From Paraburkholderia azotifigens (GTDB lineage: Bacteria; Pseudomonadota; Gammaproteobacteria; Burkholderiales; Burkholderiaceae), in NCBI RefSeq assembly GCF_007995085.1, contig NZ_VOQS01000005.1, positions 1,984,001 to 2,048,000 on the forward strand: a DNA stretch of 64,000 nt, given 5' to 3'. The notes beneath the pieces were generated by a model. The model had not been told where the DNA came from, searched no databases, and saw only the letters and a program-made list of their open reading frames with translations. Made by a program: the position numbers and the translations under genes. Shown here piece after piece: positions 55,276 through 64,000 of the stretch. Positions within the stretch are counted from its first letter, which is position 1; every line of letters begins with the position of its first letter.

Positions 55276-55540
55276 CGCAAGCGTCGGCGCCTGAAGTGTG
55301 ACGCGGGCGCCACAGTACGCGACGTCTTTTGTCTGAATGTTCGGTTGCCCACATAGCGGCGCGCGCAGGTCGGAGATACTCTGCTTGCGCACGGGGGAAG
55401 TTTGCGCAGTACGCGATAATTCGAAAGAGGCGAAGGGTTGAACCGTCGGCAAAGTGTGAGCGCTACGAGGCGCGAGCCTTTGCCGAATGTCTAGCCTTCC
55501 GGCGCCGTCAGGCGACCTGGGCCTTCAAAACTACAGCATG
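55276..55540. other. long non-coding leader to a terminator, possible small RNA
   Basis: The stretch between the GGDEF-EAL stop and the terminator at 55541 has no ORF I can support and contains several short inverted segments. It could be a long 3' untranslated region or an independent small RNA. No known RNA family was recognised. Confidence 0.3.
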
Positions 55541-55570
55541 AACGCCGGCTTTGGCCGGCGTTTTCTTTTT
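55541..55570 (+). terminator. strong rho-independent terminator
   Basis: CGCCGGC (55543-55549) and GCCGGCG (55554-55560) pair around TTTG, followed by TTTTCTTTTT. It is 265 bp after the GGDEF-EAL stop. Confidence 0.92.
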
Positions 55571-55673
55571 GGCGCGCTGCGCGCTGAGCCCGTCTCGCTG
55601 CAGTGTTCACACCTGCGTTCTTTTCATCGCCGGTAGTATCTGGGTTAGGCTTGCGCCTTCCTACTTTCCGTCG

Positions 55674-56396
55674 ATGCCACAATCCATGCGCGCGGTTCTC
55701 GTCAAATGGCTCTTCATCGTGTATCTGCTGGGCAGCGGCACGCTCTGGTCCACGGTGATGTTGCTGCTGTATCCGTTCACCAGCCGGTCGGCGCGCTACC
55801 GGCTCGCGGCGCTCTGGTGCCGGGCGCTCGTTGCCGTGATGCGCGGGGCGTTCGGTATCCGTTGCTCGATCGAAGGCCTCGAGCATCTGCCGCATGAACC
55901 GTCGATCATCCTGTGCCGTCACGAGTCGACGTGGGAAACGCTCGCCTTCCTCGCGCTCTTTCCGCGCCGGATCAGCTTCGTGTTCAAGCAGGATCTGCTG
56001 CGCATCCCGTTCTTCGGCTGGGTGCTGAAGGGACTCGACATGGTGAGCCTGGATCGCGGCTCGCCGCGTCAGGCGCACGTCGCGGTGACGCGTGAAGCGG
56101 CCGAACGGCTTGCGAAAGGCGATATGGTCGTGATTTTTCCGGAAGGCACGCGCGTGCCGCACGATGCGCCCGTGAAGCTCACGTCGGGCGGCGTGCGCCT
56201 TGCCTGCGCGACGGGCGCGTTGATCGTGCCCGTCGTTCACAACGCGGGCAAGGTGTGGCCCGCGAAAGGCTGGCCGACGGGCGCGGGGCATATCCGCGTG
56301 GTCGTCGGTCCTACGCTGTCGCCTGCGGAGCGCTCGCCGCAGGAACTCAGCCATCAGGTGCACGACTGGATGCAGGCCGAACTGCGCAAGCTTTGA
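55674..56396 (+). CDS. plsC: 1-acyl-sn-glycerol-3-phosphate acyltransferase
   Basis: 240 residues from MPQSMRAVLVKW. One or two N-terminal membrane helices, then the acyltransferase motifs HESTWE (His83-x4-Glu88, where Asp is more usual) and FPEGTR (155-160). The enzyme makes phosphatidic acid from lysophosphatidic acid and an acyl-CoA or acyl-ACP. It may be a second copy on this replicon, so a gene name is by family only. Confidence 0.87.
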   Translation: MPQSMRAVLVKWLFIVYLLGSGTLWSTVMLLLYPFTSRSARYRLAALWCRALVAVMRGAFGIRCSIEGLEHLPHEPSIILCRHESTWETLAFLALFPRRISFVFKQDLLRIPFFGWVLKGLDMVSLDRGSPRQAHVAVTREAAERLAKGDMVVIFPEGTRVPHDAPVKLTSGGVRLACATGALIVPVVHNAGKVWPAKGWPTGAGHIRVVVGPTLSPAERSPQELSHQVHDWMQAELRKL

Positions 56397-56438
56397 TTCA
56401 GGCGCGCGTCATGGCGCGCATGTCGCGCAGTAGTGCGT

Positions 56439-56915
56439 TCAGGCAGCGACCGTGTGCGCCAGTTCCTGCTCGGTGCGCATCAGGCCTTCGATCATCCGTG
56501 CTTCCGCCTTCGCGATGTCTTCCAGCGATGCATCGGCCAGCTGGCGCGCGAACGCGTCGAGTGCGATGGTGAGCCACGCGTAGTTGTCGCCTTCCACCGT
56601 CCACTTGCCGCCCGCCTTTTCGGTGACGTCGATGTCGGCCATCGCAATCTGCGCTTCGGCGATATCGTCGATCGCTTCCGGCACGTGACCGATACGGCTC
56701 AGTTCCTCCGCCACCAGCAGTTGCCGGCCGAGCGTCGTGAACAGTTCGCGCGAACCCTGGCCGCGCCGGAACGCATCGAGACTCGCGTATGCCTGCAGCA
56801 GCATGGCGCGCGTGATCGGTTCGTGCGCGGCGCGGCTGAACGTCAGCGCGCGCAGCAGCGGCGACATGGCGGGAGCGTGGCGGGTCTGTTTGCGGTTTCT
56901 CGACTTGTGCGACAT
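56439..56915 (-). CDS. hypothetical protein (158 residues)
   Basis: A basic N-terminus (MSHKSRNRKQ) is followed by a helical body with acidic and Ala-rich segments (AIDDIAEAQIAMADIDVTEK). No signal peptide, no membrane helix and no family I recognise. Convergent with plsC. Confidence 0.65.
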   Translation of the reverse strand: MSHKSRNRKQTRHAPAMSPLLRALTFSRAAHEPITRAMLLQAYASLDAFRRGQGSRELFTTLGRQLLVAEELSRIGHVPEAIDDIAEAQIAMADIDVTEKAGGKWTVEGDNYAWLTIALDAFARQLADASLEDIAKAEARMIEGLMRTEQELAHTVAA

Positions 56916-57109
56916 GGTGATGTACCTCTTTTCTTCGTTTCCGGCGCGAGTGAATCGGCTTGTGGCCGCGCGGAAAAAGGTGCCGCCGATGCTCTGGCGG
57001 CACGACAGGGGATCAATGGCAAGCCTGCGAACGGATAATGAGCCGCGACAATTAAGACAGACTTAAATCGCGAGCGCCGTTCGAATCATGGCGCGCGGGC
57101 TTGCGTGTG

Positions 57110-57349
57110 TTACTGGTACTGGGCGTGGAGCGCCTGACGTTGAGCGGCCTGTTCTTCAGCGTGCTTTTTCGCAAGATGGCGTCCGACGATGCAACCGCCG
57201 ACCGCGCCGACGACAGCGTGATGGCCCGCATAGTGTCCCGCGACGCCGCCGACCACGGCGCCCTTGATGCAGCCCGCCGCGTGCGCCGTCCCGCTGACGG
57301 CAAGAATGATCGATACGGCGGCGAGTGTGGCTTTCCCGAAAGCTGTCAT
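57110..57349 (-). CDS. glycine-zipper small secreted protein
   Basis: 79 residues with a signal peptide ending at AHA before AGC. The body is a glycine zipper (GAVVGGVAGHYAGHHAVVG, VGGCIVGRHL) with two Cys, followed by a Gln/Lys-rich tail. Likely membrane-inserting. The ATG at 57349 gives the best signal peptide; upstream ATGs in frame do not. Confidence 0.8.
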   Translation of the reverse strand: MTAFGKATLAAVSIILAVSGTAHAAGCIKGAVVGGVAGHYAGHHAVVGAVGGCIVGRHLAKKHAEEQAAQRQALHAQYQ

Positions 57350-57537
57350 GCTGTTTTCCGATTGTTTTGACCGAACCGATGTTGCGCCGGCGCGTTCGAT
57401 TTCAATAGCGTGTTGCATCGATTCGCGCCGGTCACTGTGAGCGCAGTCTACGCGGAGCCCCATACCGAAGGTGCAACATGTGTGCGAGTTTCGTAACAAG
57501 CAGTTAGGCGGCGCGGGTCCGTGCGCGCTTCATCGCG

Positions 57538-59367
57538 TCACGGTGCAGCAGGCGCCGATGCAGGCGCAGGCGTCGCGTCAAGGCGATGCGTCGTTTTCGG
57601 CGCAGCCGCTGCCGCCGACGCCGCTTCCGATACGCCCGCAGCACCCGAAGGCACATCCACGGGACGCGTCGACGAACCGGCCGCAGCGGGATACATCGCC
57701 ATCAACGTACGCAGCACGCCGTTAGTCCAGCCGAACCCATCCTGCAACGGATACTCGCCGCCGCCCGCCGCCGTCGTGCCCGCCTTCGCATCGACATCGT
57801 ATTTTTCGACCAGCTTGCCTGTGTGCTGGTAGTAGGTCACGTTCGTGCCGATCCAGCGCGTCGCGATCTGCTGCGCGAGGTCGGCATGGCCATAGCGGCG
57901 CAAGCCCGTCACGGCGAGATATTGCAGCGGCGCCCAGCCGTTCGGCTCGTCCCACTGCTGGCCCGTCTGGACCGTCGTGGTCGCGAGGCCGCCGGGACGC
58001 AGCAGACGCGCGCGAACCGTCGCGGCCACGGCAGCGGCCTGTGCTTTGGTCGCGACGCCCGCGTACAGCGGATAAACGGTGGCCGCGCTGAGCCGGTGCG
58101 TGAGCTGACGCCGCGCGAAGTCGTAATCGCCGAACGCATTGATCTGCGGATCCCACAGCACGCGCCGGATCGCATCGGCTCGCGCGGCGGCGCGCTGTTG
58201 GAGGTTTTCCGCGTGGGTCGCGTCGCCTTGCACGCGATACGCCTTCGCCAGCGTGCGTTCGAGATCGACGAGCAGGCTGTTCAGATCGACGGGAATCATC
58301 GACGTGACTTCGATTGTCGCGAGCGTTTTGCCGTCCTCGAACCAGCGCGAGCTGAAGTCCCAGCCCGTTTCGCCGCCAGCGCGCAGATTGCGCCACAGAT
58401 CGTCGGCCTTGCGCTGCGGCGTCGCCTGCGCGGTGGCGACATCCTCGCGATACGACTCGTCGCGCGGCGTGGCGCGCTCGTCCCAGTAGCGGTTCAGCAG
58501 CGTGCCGTCGGGCAGACGCACGAGATGTCGATAAGCGCCGCCTGGCGCGACCTTGTCGTGACCGTCCATCCAGTACGCGTATTCTCTGCGCAGCGCGGGC
58601 AGATAGTGCAGATAGACCTGATCGCCTTCGCGATCGGCGGCGAGCCGCACCATCTGCGCGAAGAACGGCGGCTGCGAACGGCTCAGGTAGTACGTGCGGT
58701 TGCCGTTGGGAACGTGGCCGTACCGGTCGATCAAGGTCGCGAAGTTATCGAGTTCGTTCTCCAGCAGGTCTTCGCGTCCGCTTTGCCGAAGTCCGAGCAT
58801 GATGAAGTACGAGTCCCAATAGTAGATTTCGTCGAAGCGGTCGCCGGGCACGATGTACGGATCCGGCAGCGGCAGCAGCGACGACCACGGGCTTGCGCTT
58901 GCATCCGGGTCGCGCCTGAGCACGCTCCAGAGCGTGTCGATGTGCGCTGTCGCGCTCTGGTTCGGATCGGACACGTAGTCTTTCGTTTCGCGTGCGGGCA
59001 GCGTGAAGTGCTGCTCGACAAACGGCTTCAGCGCGAACTGCGCGTGGTCTTTCTGCCTGGCATAATCGGCGACGATCTGCTGCGGCGGCGCGTTGGGCAC
59101 CATGTCGGCGAAGGTCTTGCTGTCCGGATAGAGATGCGCGAGTTCGACATCGCGATACAGCGCGCCATACAGATCGGACGGCGGCACGGGCACGACGCGC
59201 GACGCGCCGTGCGCACTGCTCGCCGATGCAGCGGACGCCGCGGCTGTGGATGAAGCATCGGCGGACAAGGTCTGTGCGACGACGCTCTGCATACTCGAGA
59301 CGAGCAGCGCGGCGGCGCACAGCGCGACAGGAAGAATGCGGCGGGCATGGGCTTGCTGCATCGGCAT
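57538..59367 (-). CDS. treA: periplasmic trehalase (GH37)
   Basis: 609 residues. A signal peptide (cleavage near VVAQT) and an Ala/Ser-rich linker precede the GH37 domain. The signatures are PGDRFDEIYYWDSYF and QQWDEPNGWAPLQ, with the catalytic Asp in GWDFSSRW. It splits trehalose to two glucoses outside the cytoplasm. AGGAGCGTC precedes the ATG. The C-terminus ends in a Pro/Ala-rich tail absent from shorter relatives. Confidence 0.9.
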   Translation of the reverse strand: MPMQQAHARRILPVALCAAALLVSSMQSVVAQTLSADASSTAAASAASASSAHGASRVVPVPPSDLYGALYRDVELAHLYPDSKTFADMVPNAPPQQIVADYARQKDHAQFALKPFVEQHFTLPARETKDYVSDPNQSATAHIDTLWSVLRRDPDASASPWSSLLPLPDPYIVPGDRFDEIYYWDSYFIMLGLRQSGREDLLENELDNFATLIDRYGHVPNGNRTYYLSRSQPPFFAQMVRLAADREGDQVYLHYLPALRREYAYWMDGHDKVAPGGAYRHLVRLPDGTLLNRYWDERATPRDESYREDVATAQATPQRKADDLWRNLRAGGETGWDFSSRWFEDGKTLATIEVTSMIPVDLNSLLVDLERTLAKAYRVQGDATHAENLQQRAAARADAIRRVLWDPQINAFGDYDFARRQLTHRLSAATVYPLYAGVATKAQAAAVAATVRARLLRPGGLATTTVQTGQQWDEPNGWAPLQYLAVTGLRRYGHADLAQQIATRWIGTNVTYYQHTGKLVEKYDVDAKAGTTAAGGGEYPLQDGFGWTNGVLRTLMAMYPAAAGSSTRPVDVPSGAAGVSEAASAAAAAPKTTHRLDATPAPASAPAAP

Positions 59368-59476
59368 GACGCTCCTGAGGAATGCGTTCGATGAAGGCTT
59401 TCGAATACAGGGAGTCGTGGGAGCAACGCATGTTCCCCAATGACGGCAGTTCATGCGTTTTGATGGAAATACCCGA

Positions 59477-60529
59477 ATGACCGTACAAGATCAAAACTGG
59501 CTCAGGAACCTGCTACGCGCGCCCGAAGCGCGCCGCTTTGCACGCACGCTGTCAGGTTGCGTGCTCAGCTACGGTGCCGCGAAGCTGGCGACGTTGCCCG
59601 AAGGTTATTGGGCATTGATCACGACGATGATCGTCGTGACGCAGCCGAGTCTCACGCAGGCGATCACGACGGCGCGCGATCAGATCATCGGCGCGTGCAT
59701 CGGCGGGATCGTGGGCGGGATCGGTCTCGTCGTCATGGACCACGGCTTCGATCCGCTCCCTGTGTTCTCCGTCGCGCTGCTGCCGCTGGCGGCGCTCGCC
59801 GCCGCGCGGCCCGGTTTGCGGCTCGCGTGTGTGACGCTGGTGATCGTGCTGCTCGTGCCCGGCGACGGCGGCTCGGCGTTCGTGCGGCCCTTGCATCGTG
59901 TGGCCGAGATTCTGATCGGCGCGGCGGCGGCGTTCGTCGCGACGGTGATGTGGCCGAATCGCGCACTGAAGAGCGCGCACCGGAACGCGCATGACTGTCT
60001 GGAAGCGCTTGCACAGATGATCGAGCACAAGCTCGCGTTCTCGCGCGACGATACGGCGCTCGCGCTTCTTGAACAAAACAGTCTCGCCGCGCAGACGGCG
60101 CTTACGGAAGCGCTGCAAGAGGCGGGACGCGAGCATGTGTTCGTGCCGATCCTGCGGGACAGCTCCGATGCCATCGACAAGGTGCCGCCGTTTCTGAGCC
60201 GCTTGCATCGCGACGTGCTGGTGTTCGGCCAGGCGCTCGCGCATACCTGCGCGGACGGTGCAAAGCCGCATGTCGACCCGGTGTGGCTGGCATTGCCGCG
60301 CACGTTGTCCGCGCTCGCCGACGCGGTGAATCAGGTTCCCGTCAACAAGGACAAGGCACAGGCAGCCCGCGACGCGCTCGATCCCCTGCTCAGGCGGATC
60401 AACGAACGCGTGGACGGTCCGCACGCGGCGCTGGCGCCGGGTGTCGAACTCGTGATGGCGCTGATCGTAAAGGACACGGACGGCCTGCTGCAGGTGTTGA
60501 CGCCGACGGGAAAGGCCAGGTCGATGTGA
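59477..60529 (+). CDS. FUSC-family inner-membrane protein
   Basis: 350 residues from an ATG preceded by GGAAA. It has five or six N-terminal helices (about residues 25-165, with YWALITTMIVVTQPSLTQA) and a cytoplasmic helical C-terminal half. This half-size architecture matches FUSC/aromatic acid exporter-like proteins. It is divergent from the trehalase gene. Substrate unknown. Confidence 0.82.
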   Translation: MTVQDQNWLRNLLRAPEARRFARTLSGCVLSYGAAKLATLPEGYWALITTMIVVTQPSLTQAITTARDQIIGACIGGIVGGIGLVVMDHGFDPLPVFSVALLPLAALAAARPGLRLACVTLVIVLLVPGDGGSAFVRPLHRVAEILIGAAAAFVATVMWPNRALKSAHRNAHDCLEALAQMIEHKLAFSRDDTALALLEQNSLAAQTALTEALQEAGREHVFVPILRDSSDAIDKVPPFLSRLHRDVLVFGQALAHTCADGAKPHVDPVWLALPRTLSALADAVNQVPVNKDKAQAARDALDPLLRRINERVDGPHAALAPGVELVMALIVKDTDGLLQVLTPTGKARSM

Positions 60530-60688
60530 CGCGCGGCAAACCTCGGCAAAACTAACGCCCAGGCGAGGCAGCGACTATGCTTTTTACGTGTTCCGCCGAT
60601 TCGGATCACACCGTCGTCAACGTTTGCAAACGACCGTGCAAAGCTCGCGGCCGATTGCCGTCGCAACGATCAAACAAGGAGGTGAACA

Positions 60689-60889
60689 ATGAAGACCCTT
60701 GCGTTTGTTCTTGCCGTCGTGGGTTTTGCTGGCCTGGCCGCGCCTGTGGCCTCGTATGCGAAGGCCGATCAGAACGCCGAATACTATCGGGCCGACGACC
60801 GCGTGCGGGAAACGGGCGGCGATACGAAGGAAGCAAAGCGGCAGAGCAATTGTCAGAGCCGCGGCAGCTGCGCGCCTGTCGATCGATAG
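60689..60889 (+). CDS. small secreted protein (66 residues)
   Basis: A perfect AAGGAGGTG Shine-Dalgarno precedes the ATG. Signal peptide ending at SYA before KADQ, then a polar, charged tail with two Cys (SNCQSRGSC). The family is not recognised. Confidence 0.75.
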   Translation: MKTLAFVLAVVGFAGLAAPVASYAKADQNAEYYRADDRVRETGGDTKEAKRQSNCQSRGSCAPVDR

Positions 60890-61203
60890 ACCGGCTTTTG
60901 TGTGGTGAATTGTCGCAGCGCGCATGTCAGATGCTGCCGCGAGCGGACCTGAACGCCGTGCGTTCGTCGAGGGCGACGCATGGCGGCGCTTGACGGGAAC
61001 GAACGAAGACCAGACGGCAATCCCCAGTCCGAAAGACTCTATCAACCGGATGGAGTTAATCGCGGCCTTCTCGCGAGCGATAATCGACGCTCGCAATGCA
61101 AGTCAATCTTCCCGCATGCAGCATGCCGATCCGCGCAAGCCGACAGCGAAAAGAAAGCTGCTGAACGAATGAGCGTTTAAAATCCGGGCTCGCGTTTTTT
61201 TCG
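60890..61203. other. no gene I can support
   Basis: 314 bp. A frame at 60924-61172 is open but has no ribosome site. No repeat or operator was recognised. Confidence 0.4.
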
Positions 61204-61229
61204 GGCCGGACGCAACGCGCCGGCCTTTC
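61204..61229 (+). terminator. probable rho-independent terminator
   Basis: GGCCGG (61204-61209) pairs with CCGGCC (61220-61225), and CG/CG pairs extend the stem inward. TTTCT follows. Confidence 0.55.
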
Positions 61230-61253
61230 TGTCACTCATTCTGTTCAAGCCCC

Positions 61254-61367
61254 ATGTCGACACCCAATCGCGCTAACGCTCGCCGCTCGCTGACGCTTCT
61301 CGAAACCCTCGGTCTGGTCGGTATCGCCGCCGCGCTGTGCAGCGCGCTGCTGCGTCACTTTTTCTGA
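61254..61367 (+). CDS. small single-pass membrane protein (37 residues)
   Basis: The frame starts MSTPNRANARRSLTLLETLG, has one hydrophobic helix (LVGIAAALCSALL) and ends in RHFF. It lies 24 bp after a terminator and 68 bp before the rubredoxin-domain gene. Too short for most gene finders; family unknown. Confidence 0.42.
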   Translation: MSTPNRANARRSLTLLETLGLVGIAAALCSALLRHFF

Positions 61368-61435
61368 GTGCAGCGGACGTCGGTTCATCTGCGCGGCGAA
61401 CGGCTGCAGCATGCGTTCGCTCACCCTCACTTCAC

Positions 61436-61858
61436 ATGTACAAGAAAGCCACTGCCGTAGAACTCCAGTTTTCGCCTGATCGACTCAACGACGGCGCAGG
61501 CGATCCGTTCTGGATCGATCTGAACCACAACGAAGCCGTCGAACTGCATCGGGCGCTGCAACGCTATCTCGACACGAGCGCTGCGGAGCGCCCCGCGCCG
61601 TTCGTCGTATCGCTCGATCAGGGCAACAGCGCCGACGTGCCGCAACCGACCGGCTCGAACGGCGCAGCGCAAACGCCGGCATCCGCCGACGACTTCAAGC
61701 AGTGGGTGTGCGTGATCTGCGGCTGGGTCTATGACGAAGCAGCCGGCTTGCCGGAAGAAGGCCTTGCGCCGGGCACGCGTTGGGCCGATGTGCCGGACGG
61801 CTGGCGCTGCCCGCTGTGCGACGTCGGCAAGGAAGACTTCGCGCTCGTAGAATTCTGA
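61436..61858 (+). CDS. rubredoxin-domain protein with N-terminal extension
   Basis: 140 residues from MYKKATAVEL. The last 55 residues are a rubredoxin: iron ligands in CVICGW and CPLCDV, and the typical EEGLAPGTRWADVPDGWRC core. The first 85 residues are an extra domain (VELQFSPDRLNDGAGDPFWI, VELHRALQRYL). Rubredoxins carry one electron to oxygenases or peroxide reductases; no partner is adjacent. Confidence 0.87.
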   Translation: MYKKATAVELQFSPDRLNDGAGDPFWIDLNHNEAVELHRALQRYLDTSAAERPAPFVVSLDQGNSADVPQPTGSNGAAQTPASADDFKQWVCVICGWVYDEAAGLPEEGLAPGTRWADVPDGWRCPLCDVGKEDFALVEF

Positions 61859-61872
61859 GTGCTCGCATGCGC

Positions 61873-62220
61873 TTATGTGCGCGTGCACTCCCTCACCATC
61901 TCGCGATAGATCGGATCGGCGACGCGGCGCTGGAAATATTCGACCAGCGTATCGCCGTCGCGCGTCCTGAGGCGCACGCCGATCGTCACGCCATGAAACA
62001 GCGATTGCGCTTCGAGCCTGATCGCGCCGTTCGCGTGGACTTCATGCAGATGACGCGCGCTGGCCCGCCAGCGCTCCGCGATGCAGCCGGCGACATCCGC
62101 TACCGTCTGCACGGTTTTCCCCGTGTAGTTCGGCGCGAGCGAAAAGACACTGTCGTTGCGCGAGCAGGCGACGAGCGCCACGCACGCCGCCGCGATCACA
62201 GCGATTTGAGCGAGATTCAA
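61873..62220 (-). CDS. small lipoprotein, unknown function
   Basis: 115 residues with a lipoprotein signal (lipobox LVAC, Cys about 19). The body contains several Arg and two further Cys (AGCIAERW and ECTRT). Family not recognised. Convergent with the rubredoxin-domain gene. Confidence 0.72.
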   Translation of the reverse strand: MNLAQIAVIAAACVALVACSRNDSVFSLAPNYTGKTVQTVADVAGCIAERWRASARHLHEVHANGAIRLEAQSLFHGVTIGVRLRTRDGDTLVEYFQRRVADPIYREMVRECTRT

Positions 62221-62370
62221 TTTACGATCCGTTATGCAGGATTGAAGTCACGCGAACGTCTGCGCGACGATACGCGCAGACGACGCAAAGAATAAAAGCC
62301 CGGCGAAGCAGGTATACTTTCGCGCCTTGAACGTTTGCAATACTTTTGCACCTCCGGGCACCACTTCGCA

Positions 62371-62793
62371 ATGAAAAGTATCACGGCCCTATTGGGCATC
62401 TTTAGTCTCATCTGGTTCTGCACGAACGCGTTTTCGCAAACAGAGGCCGACGTGCCCGACGACTACGCGTATCTCGCGCGCCTTCACGTGCGTCCTGCCG
62501 TCATCAACTGTATCGCCGAACTGGACCGCTGGATCCGCACTACGTCACGTTATGACATGTTTCTCGCGCCGGATCGCCGCGTGTTGAATGCGAAAGTCGA
62601 TGAAGGCGGCGGTCTGTTCTCGGGCAGCAATGGCTCGCAGCCGGTCGAATCGACGGTATCGATGCGCGCGTTTGCCCGCGTGCATGCTCGCGAGGCGTGG
62701 ATCCCCGTGGTCGCGAAATGCGGCATCTGGCGCGAGCATGTGGTGGGTGTGTCGCTGCAGCAGATCGAGAGCCGCACGCCTTCCGTGCACTGA
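62371..62793 (+). CDS. secreted protein, unknown function
   Basis: 140 residues from MKSITALLG; signal peptide ending at AFS before QTEA. The mature protein has two Cys (INCIAEL and AKCGIW) that may pair, and an Arg-rich middle. No domain was recognised. Confidence 0.72.
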   Translation: MKSITALLGIFSLIWFCTNAFSQTEADVPDDYAYLARLHVRPAVINCIAELDRWIRTTSRYDMFLAPDRRVLNAKVDEGGGLFSGSNGSQPVESTVSMRAFARVHAREAWIPVVAKCGIWREHVVGVSLQQIESRTPSVH

Positions 62794-62827
62794 CAGGCGC
62801 ACGACAGAGGCGCGGTAGCCGCACGGC

Positions 62828-63139
62828 TTACTCGCCGTGGTTGTTCAGCGTGAACCCCGACGACGAACTGTACGAAAACCGGTGTGTCAGCGAACGCACA
62901 TCGTATTCGCGCAACGCGGAAAGATACGATGGTCCGTGGATGATGGCGGGCGATGGCGTAGACGGCCTGTGCCGGTCGTGATGATCCGGCTCGACGAGCG
63001 GCGAAGCGAAGTCGGAAGTGAGATCGGACGAGGAGTTGGCGAGCGCGACGATGACCGGGCCGTCCGCGTGAGCCGAATACATGCCGGCTGTGCTGAACGC
63101 GGCCATCCATGCTGCAAGCATGACGACGTAAGGCTTCAT
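62828..63139 (-). CDS. small secreted protein, unknown function
   Basis: 103 residues; signal peptide ending at AHA before DGPV. The remainder is polar and rich in Ser, His and Asp (PDHHDRHRPS). No family recognised. Confidence 0.65.
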   Translation of the reverse strand: MKPYVVMLAAWMAAFSTAGMYSAHADGPVIVALANSSSDLTSDFASPLVEPDHHDRHRPSTPSPAIIHGPSYLSALREYDVRSLTHRFSYSSSSGFTLNNHGE

Positions 63140-63259
63140 GTGCGACGGGCTGCCGTTCCGATATCGGCGTGCCGTTCGCGCACGATGCGCGCAGTTCGCC
63201 GCTATGAATCGATATTAGTCACGCAACGACGGCAACGCAAGCCGGGCCGCCGGCGCGCG

Positions 63260-64000
63260 TCAGGTCAGCTCGTCGATCATCAGCCGGGCAGCCGCCGACA
63301 GCGCGGAGCCGCGCCGCGTCACGATGCCGTACGGCTCGGTGCGCGAGCGGACTTCGATCGCAAGCGGCCGCGCGAGGCCGTGATCGGCAAGCAGCGCAGC
63401 CATGTCGCGAGGCATCAGCGAAACGAGCGTCGGGTCGCGTTGCAGCATCAGCACGGTGGTCATCGTCGATGCCGTTTCGATGGGATGCGCCGGCACGGAA
63501 AGCCCCGCTTCCTTGAACTCGCGTTCGAACAGGCCGCGCAGCGGCATGATGCTCGGATAGACGATCCAGCGGCTCGACGCGAGATCCGCCAGCTTCACCT
63601 TGCGCGCTTTCGCCAGCCGATGCAGCGGACTCGCGACGATCGCAAGCGGCTCGTCGCGCAGTTCGACGTAATCGTAGTGATCGGGCTGCTGCGCGACGGT
63701 CGTGCGGCAGATGGCAAGATCGAGACGGCCCTGATCGAGCAGCGCCAGCAGCCGCGCGCTGGTGTCTTCGACGACTTCGACGGTCAAGGTTGGCTGGCGT
63801 TCGCGCAGGCGTGTCAGCGCGTCCACCAGCACGCCCGACACGGCGCCCGTGATGGCGCCGACCGCGAGCCGTCCGCCCGAGCCTTGCAGGATGCCTTCCA
63901 TCTCTTCGCGCAGATGCGCGACGTCCATATGAATCAGCCGCGCATAACGGATCACGCAGCGTCCCAGTTCGTTAGGCTGGATGCCTTGCGGCGAGCGCGT
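63260..64000 (-). CDS. LysR-family regulator, partial (5' end outside window)
   Basis: The frame stays open to the window edge, so the helix-turn-helix start is missing; the visible part begins with the end of the wing (TRSPQGIQPNELG) and continues through the linker helix and the whole effector domain (about 247 residues). Confidence 0.88.
   Translation of the reverse strand, partial: TRSPQGIQPNELGRCVIRYARLIHMDVAHLREEMEGILQGSGGRLAVGAITGAVSGVLVDALTRLRERQPTLTVEVVEDTSARLLALLDQGRLDLAICRTTVAQQPDHYDYVELRDEPLAIVASPLHRLAKARKVKLADLASSRWIVYPSIMPLRGLFEREFKEAGLSVPAHPIETASTMTTVLMLQRDPTLVSLMPRDMAALLADHGLARPLAIEVRSRTEPYGIVTRRGSALSAAARLMIDELT

Noticed and set aside
60924..61172. 82-residue plus-strand frame
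   Set aside because: Composition is acceptable but there is no ribosome site; kept out for lack of support.
1..64000. tRNA, rRNA, CRISPR arrays, intact insertion sequences
   Set aside because: No cloverleaf, rRNA segment, regular spacer-repeat array or terminal inverted repeats with transposase were noticed on reading; a dedicated scan was not possible.

Overview
The window is high-GC DNA (low to mid 60s percent by eye, not computed) whose genes look like Burkholderiaceae, most likely Paraburkholderia or Caballeronia. Pointers are DUF4148, PXPV-type and glycine-zipper secreted proteins, MipA, a NodT-type efflux tripartite set and the general codon use. A replication initiator gene, parA and parB lie together at 9.6-14.5 kb beside iteron-like repeats and five parS-like palindromes. 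The window is therefore probably the origin region of a secondary replicon (chromid or megaplasmid), not the main chromosome.

Layout. 0-4 kb: end of an RND efflux operon (permease, adaptor, outer-membrane factor). 4-6.8 kb: a molybdate/tungstate-type ABC importer whose permease and ATPase are fused. 6.8-9.4 kb: LysR and MarR regulators and a MipA-like outer-membrane protein. 9.4-14.5 kb: origin and partition locus. 14.5-16.3 kb: largely non-coding, with an AT-rich patch. 16.3-24 kb: DUF445 protein, MOSC protein, MsrB, a zinc-site-less Tag glycosylase, and a DUF3300/DUF2950/unknown secreted-protein operon.

24.2-30.7 kb is the most coherent accessory system. It holds a PQQ-dependent alcohol dehydrogenase with the lanthanide-type second aspartate, a fused XoxJ-like/cytochrome c partner, pqqA, pqqD, a small membrane protein and an AcoR-type sigma-54 activator. 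Two matching -24/-12 promoters precede pqqA and the dehydrogenase, and an inverted repeat lies upstream of the pqqA promoter. The likely picture is a sigma-54-controlled periplasmic alcohol oxidation module that carries its own PQQ precursor peptide and chaperone.

30.8-36 kb: an alpha/beta hydrolase, a ribbon-helix-helix regulator, small envelope proteins, a cupin, an exapted-transposase-like protein and a PAP2 phosphatase. 36.1-42.5 kb: seven codirectional minus-strand genes (UspA-hemerythrin fusion, quinone-oxidoreductase-like, TauD-like dioxygenase, BKACE/DUF849, MFS transporter, small alpha/beta hydrolase, Rieske protein) that look like an uncharacterised catabolic operon. They face a MalT-type LuxR regulator, an acyl-CoA ligase and an AraC regulator at 42.7-48.4 kb.

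48.3-64 kb: a short-chain dehydrogenase with a coupled small ORF, a PhoX-like phosphatase, a MHYT-GGDEF-EAL protein, PlsC, periplasmic trehalase, a FUSC membrane protein, a rubredoxin-domain protein, several small secreted proteins, and a LysR gene cut by the window end. No rRNA, tRNA, CRISPR array or intact insertion sequence was seen. All names come from reading the sequence; no database search was run.
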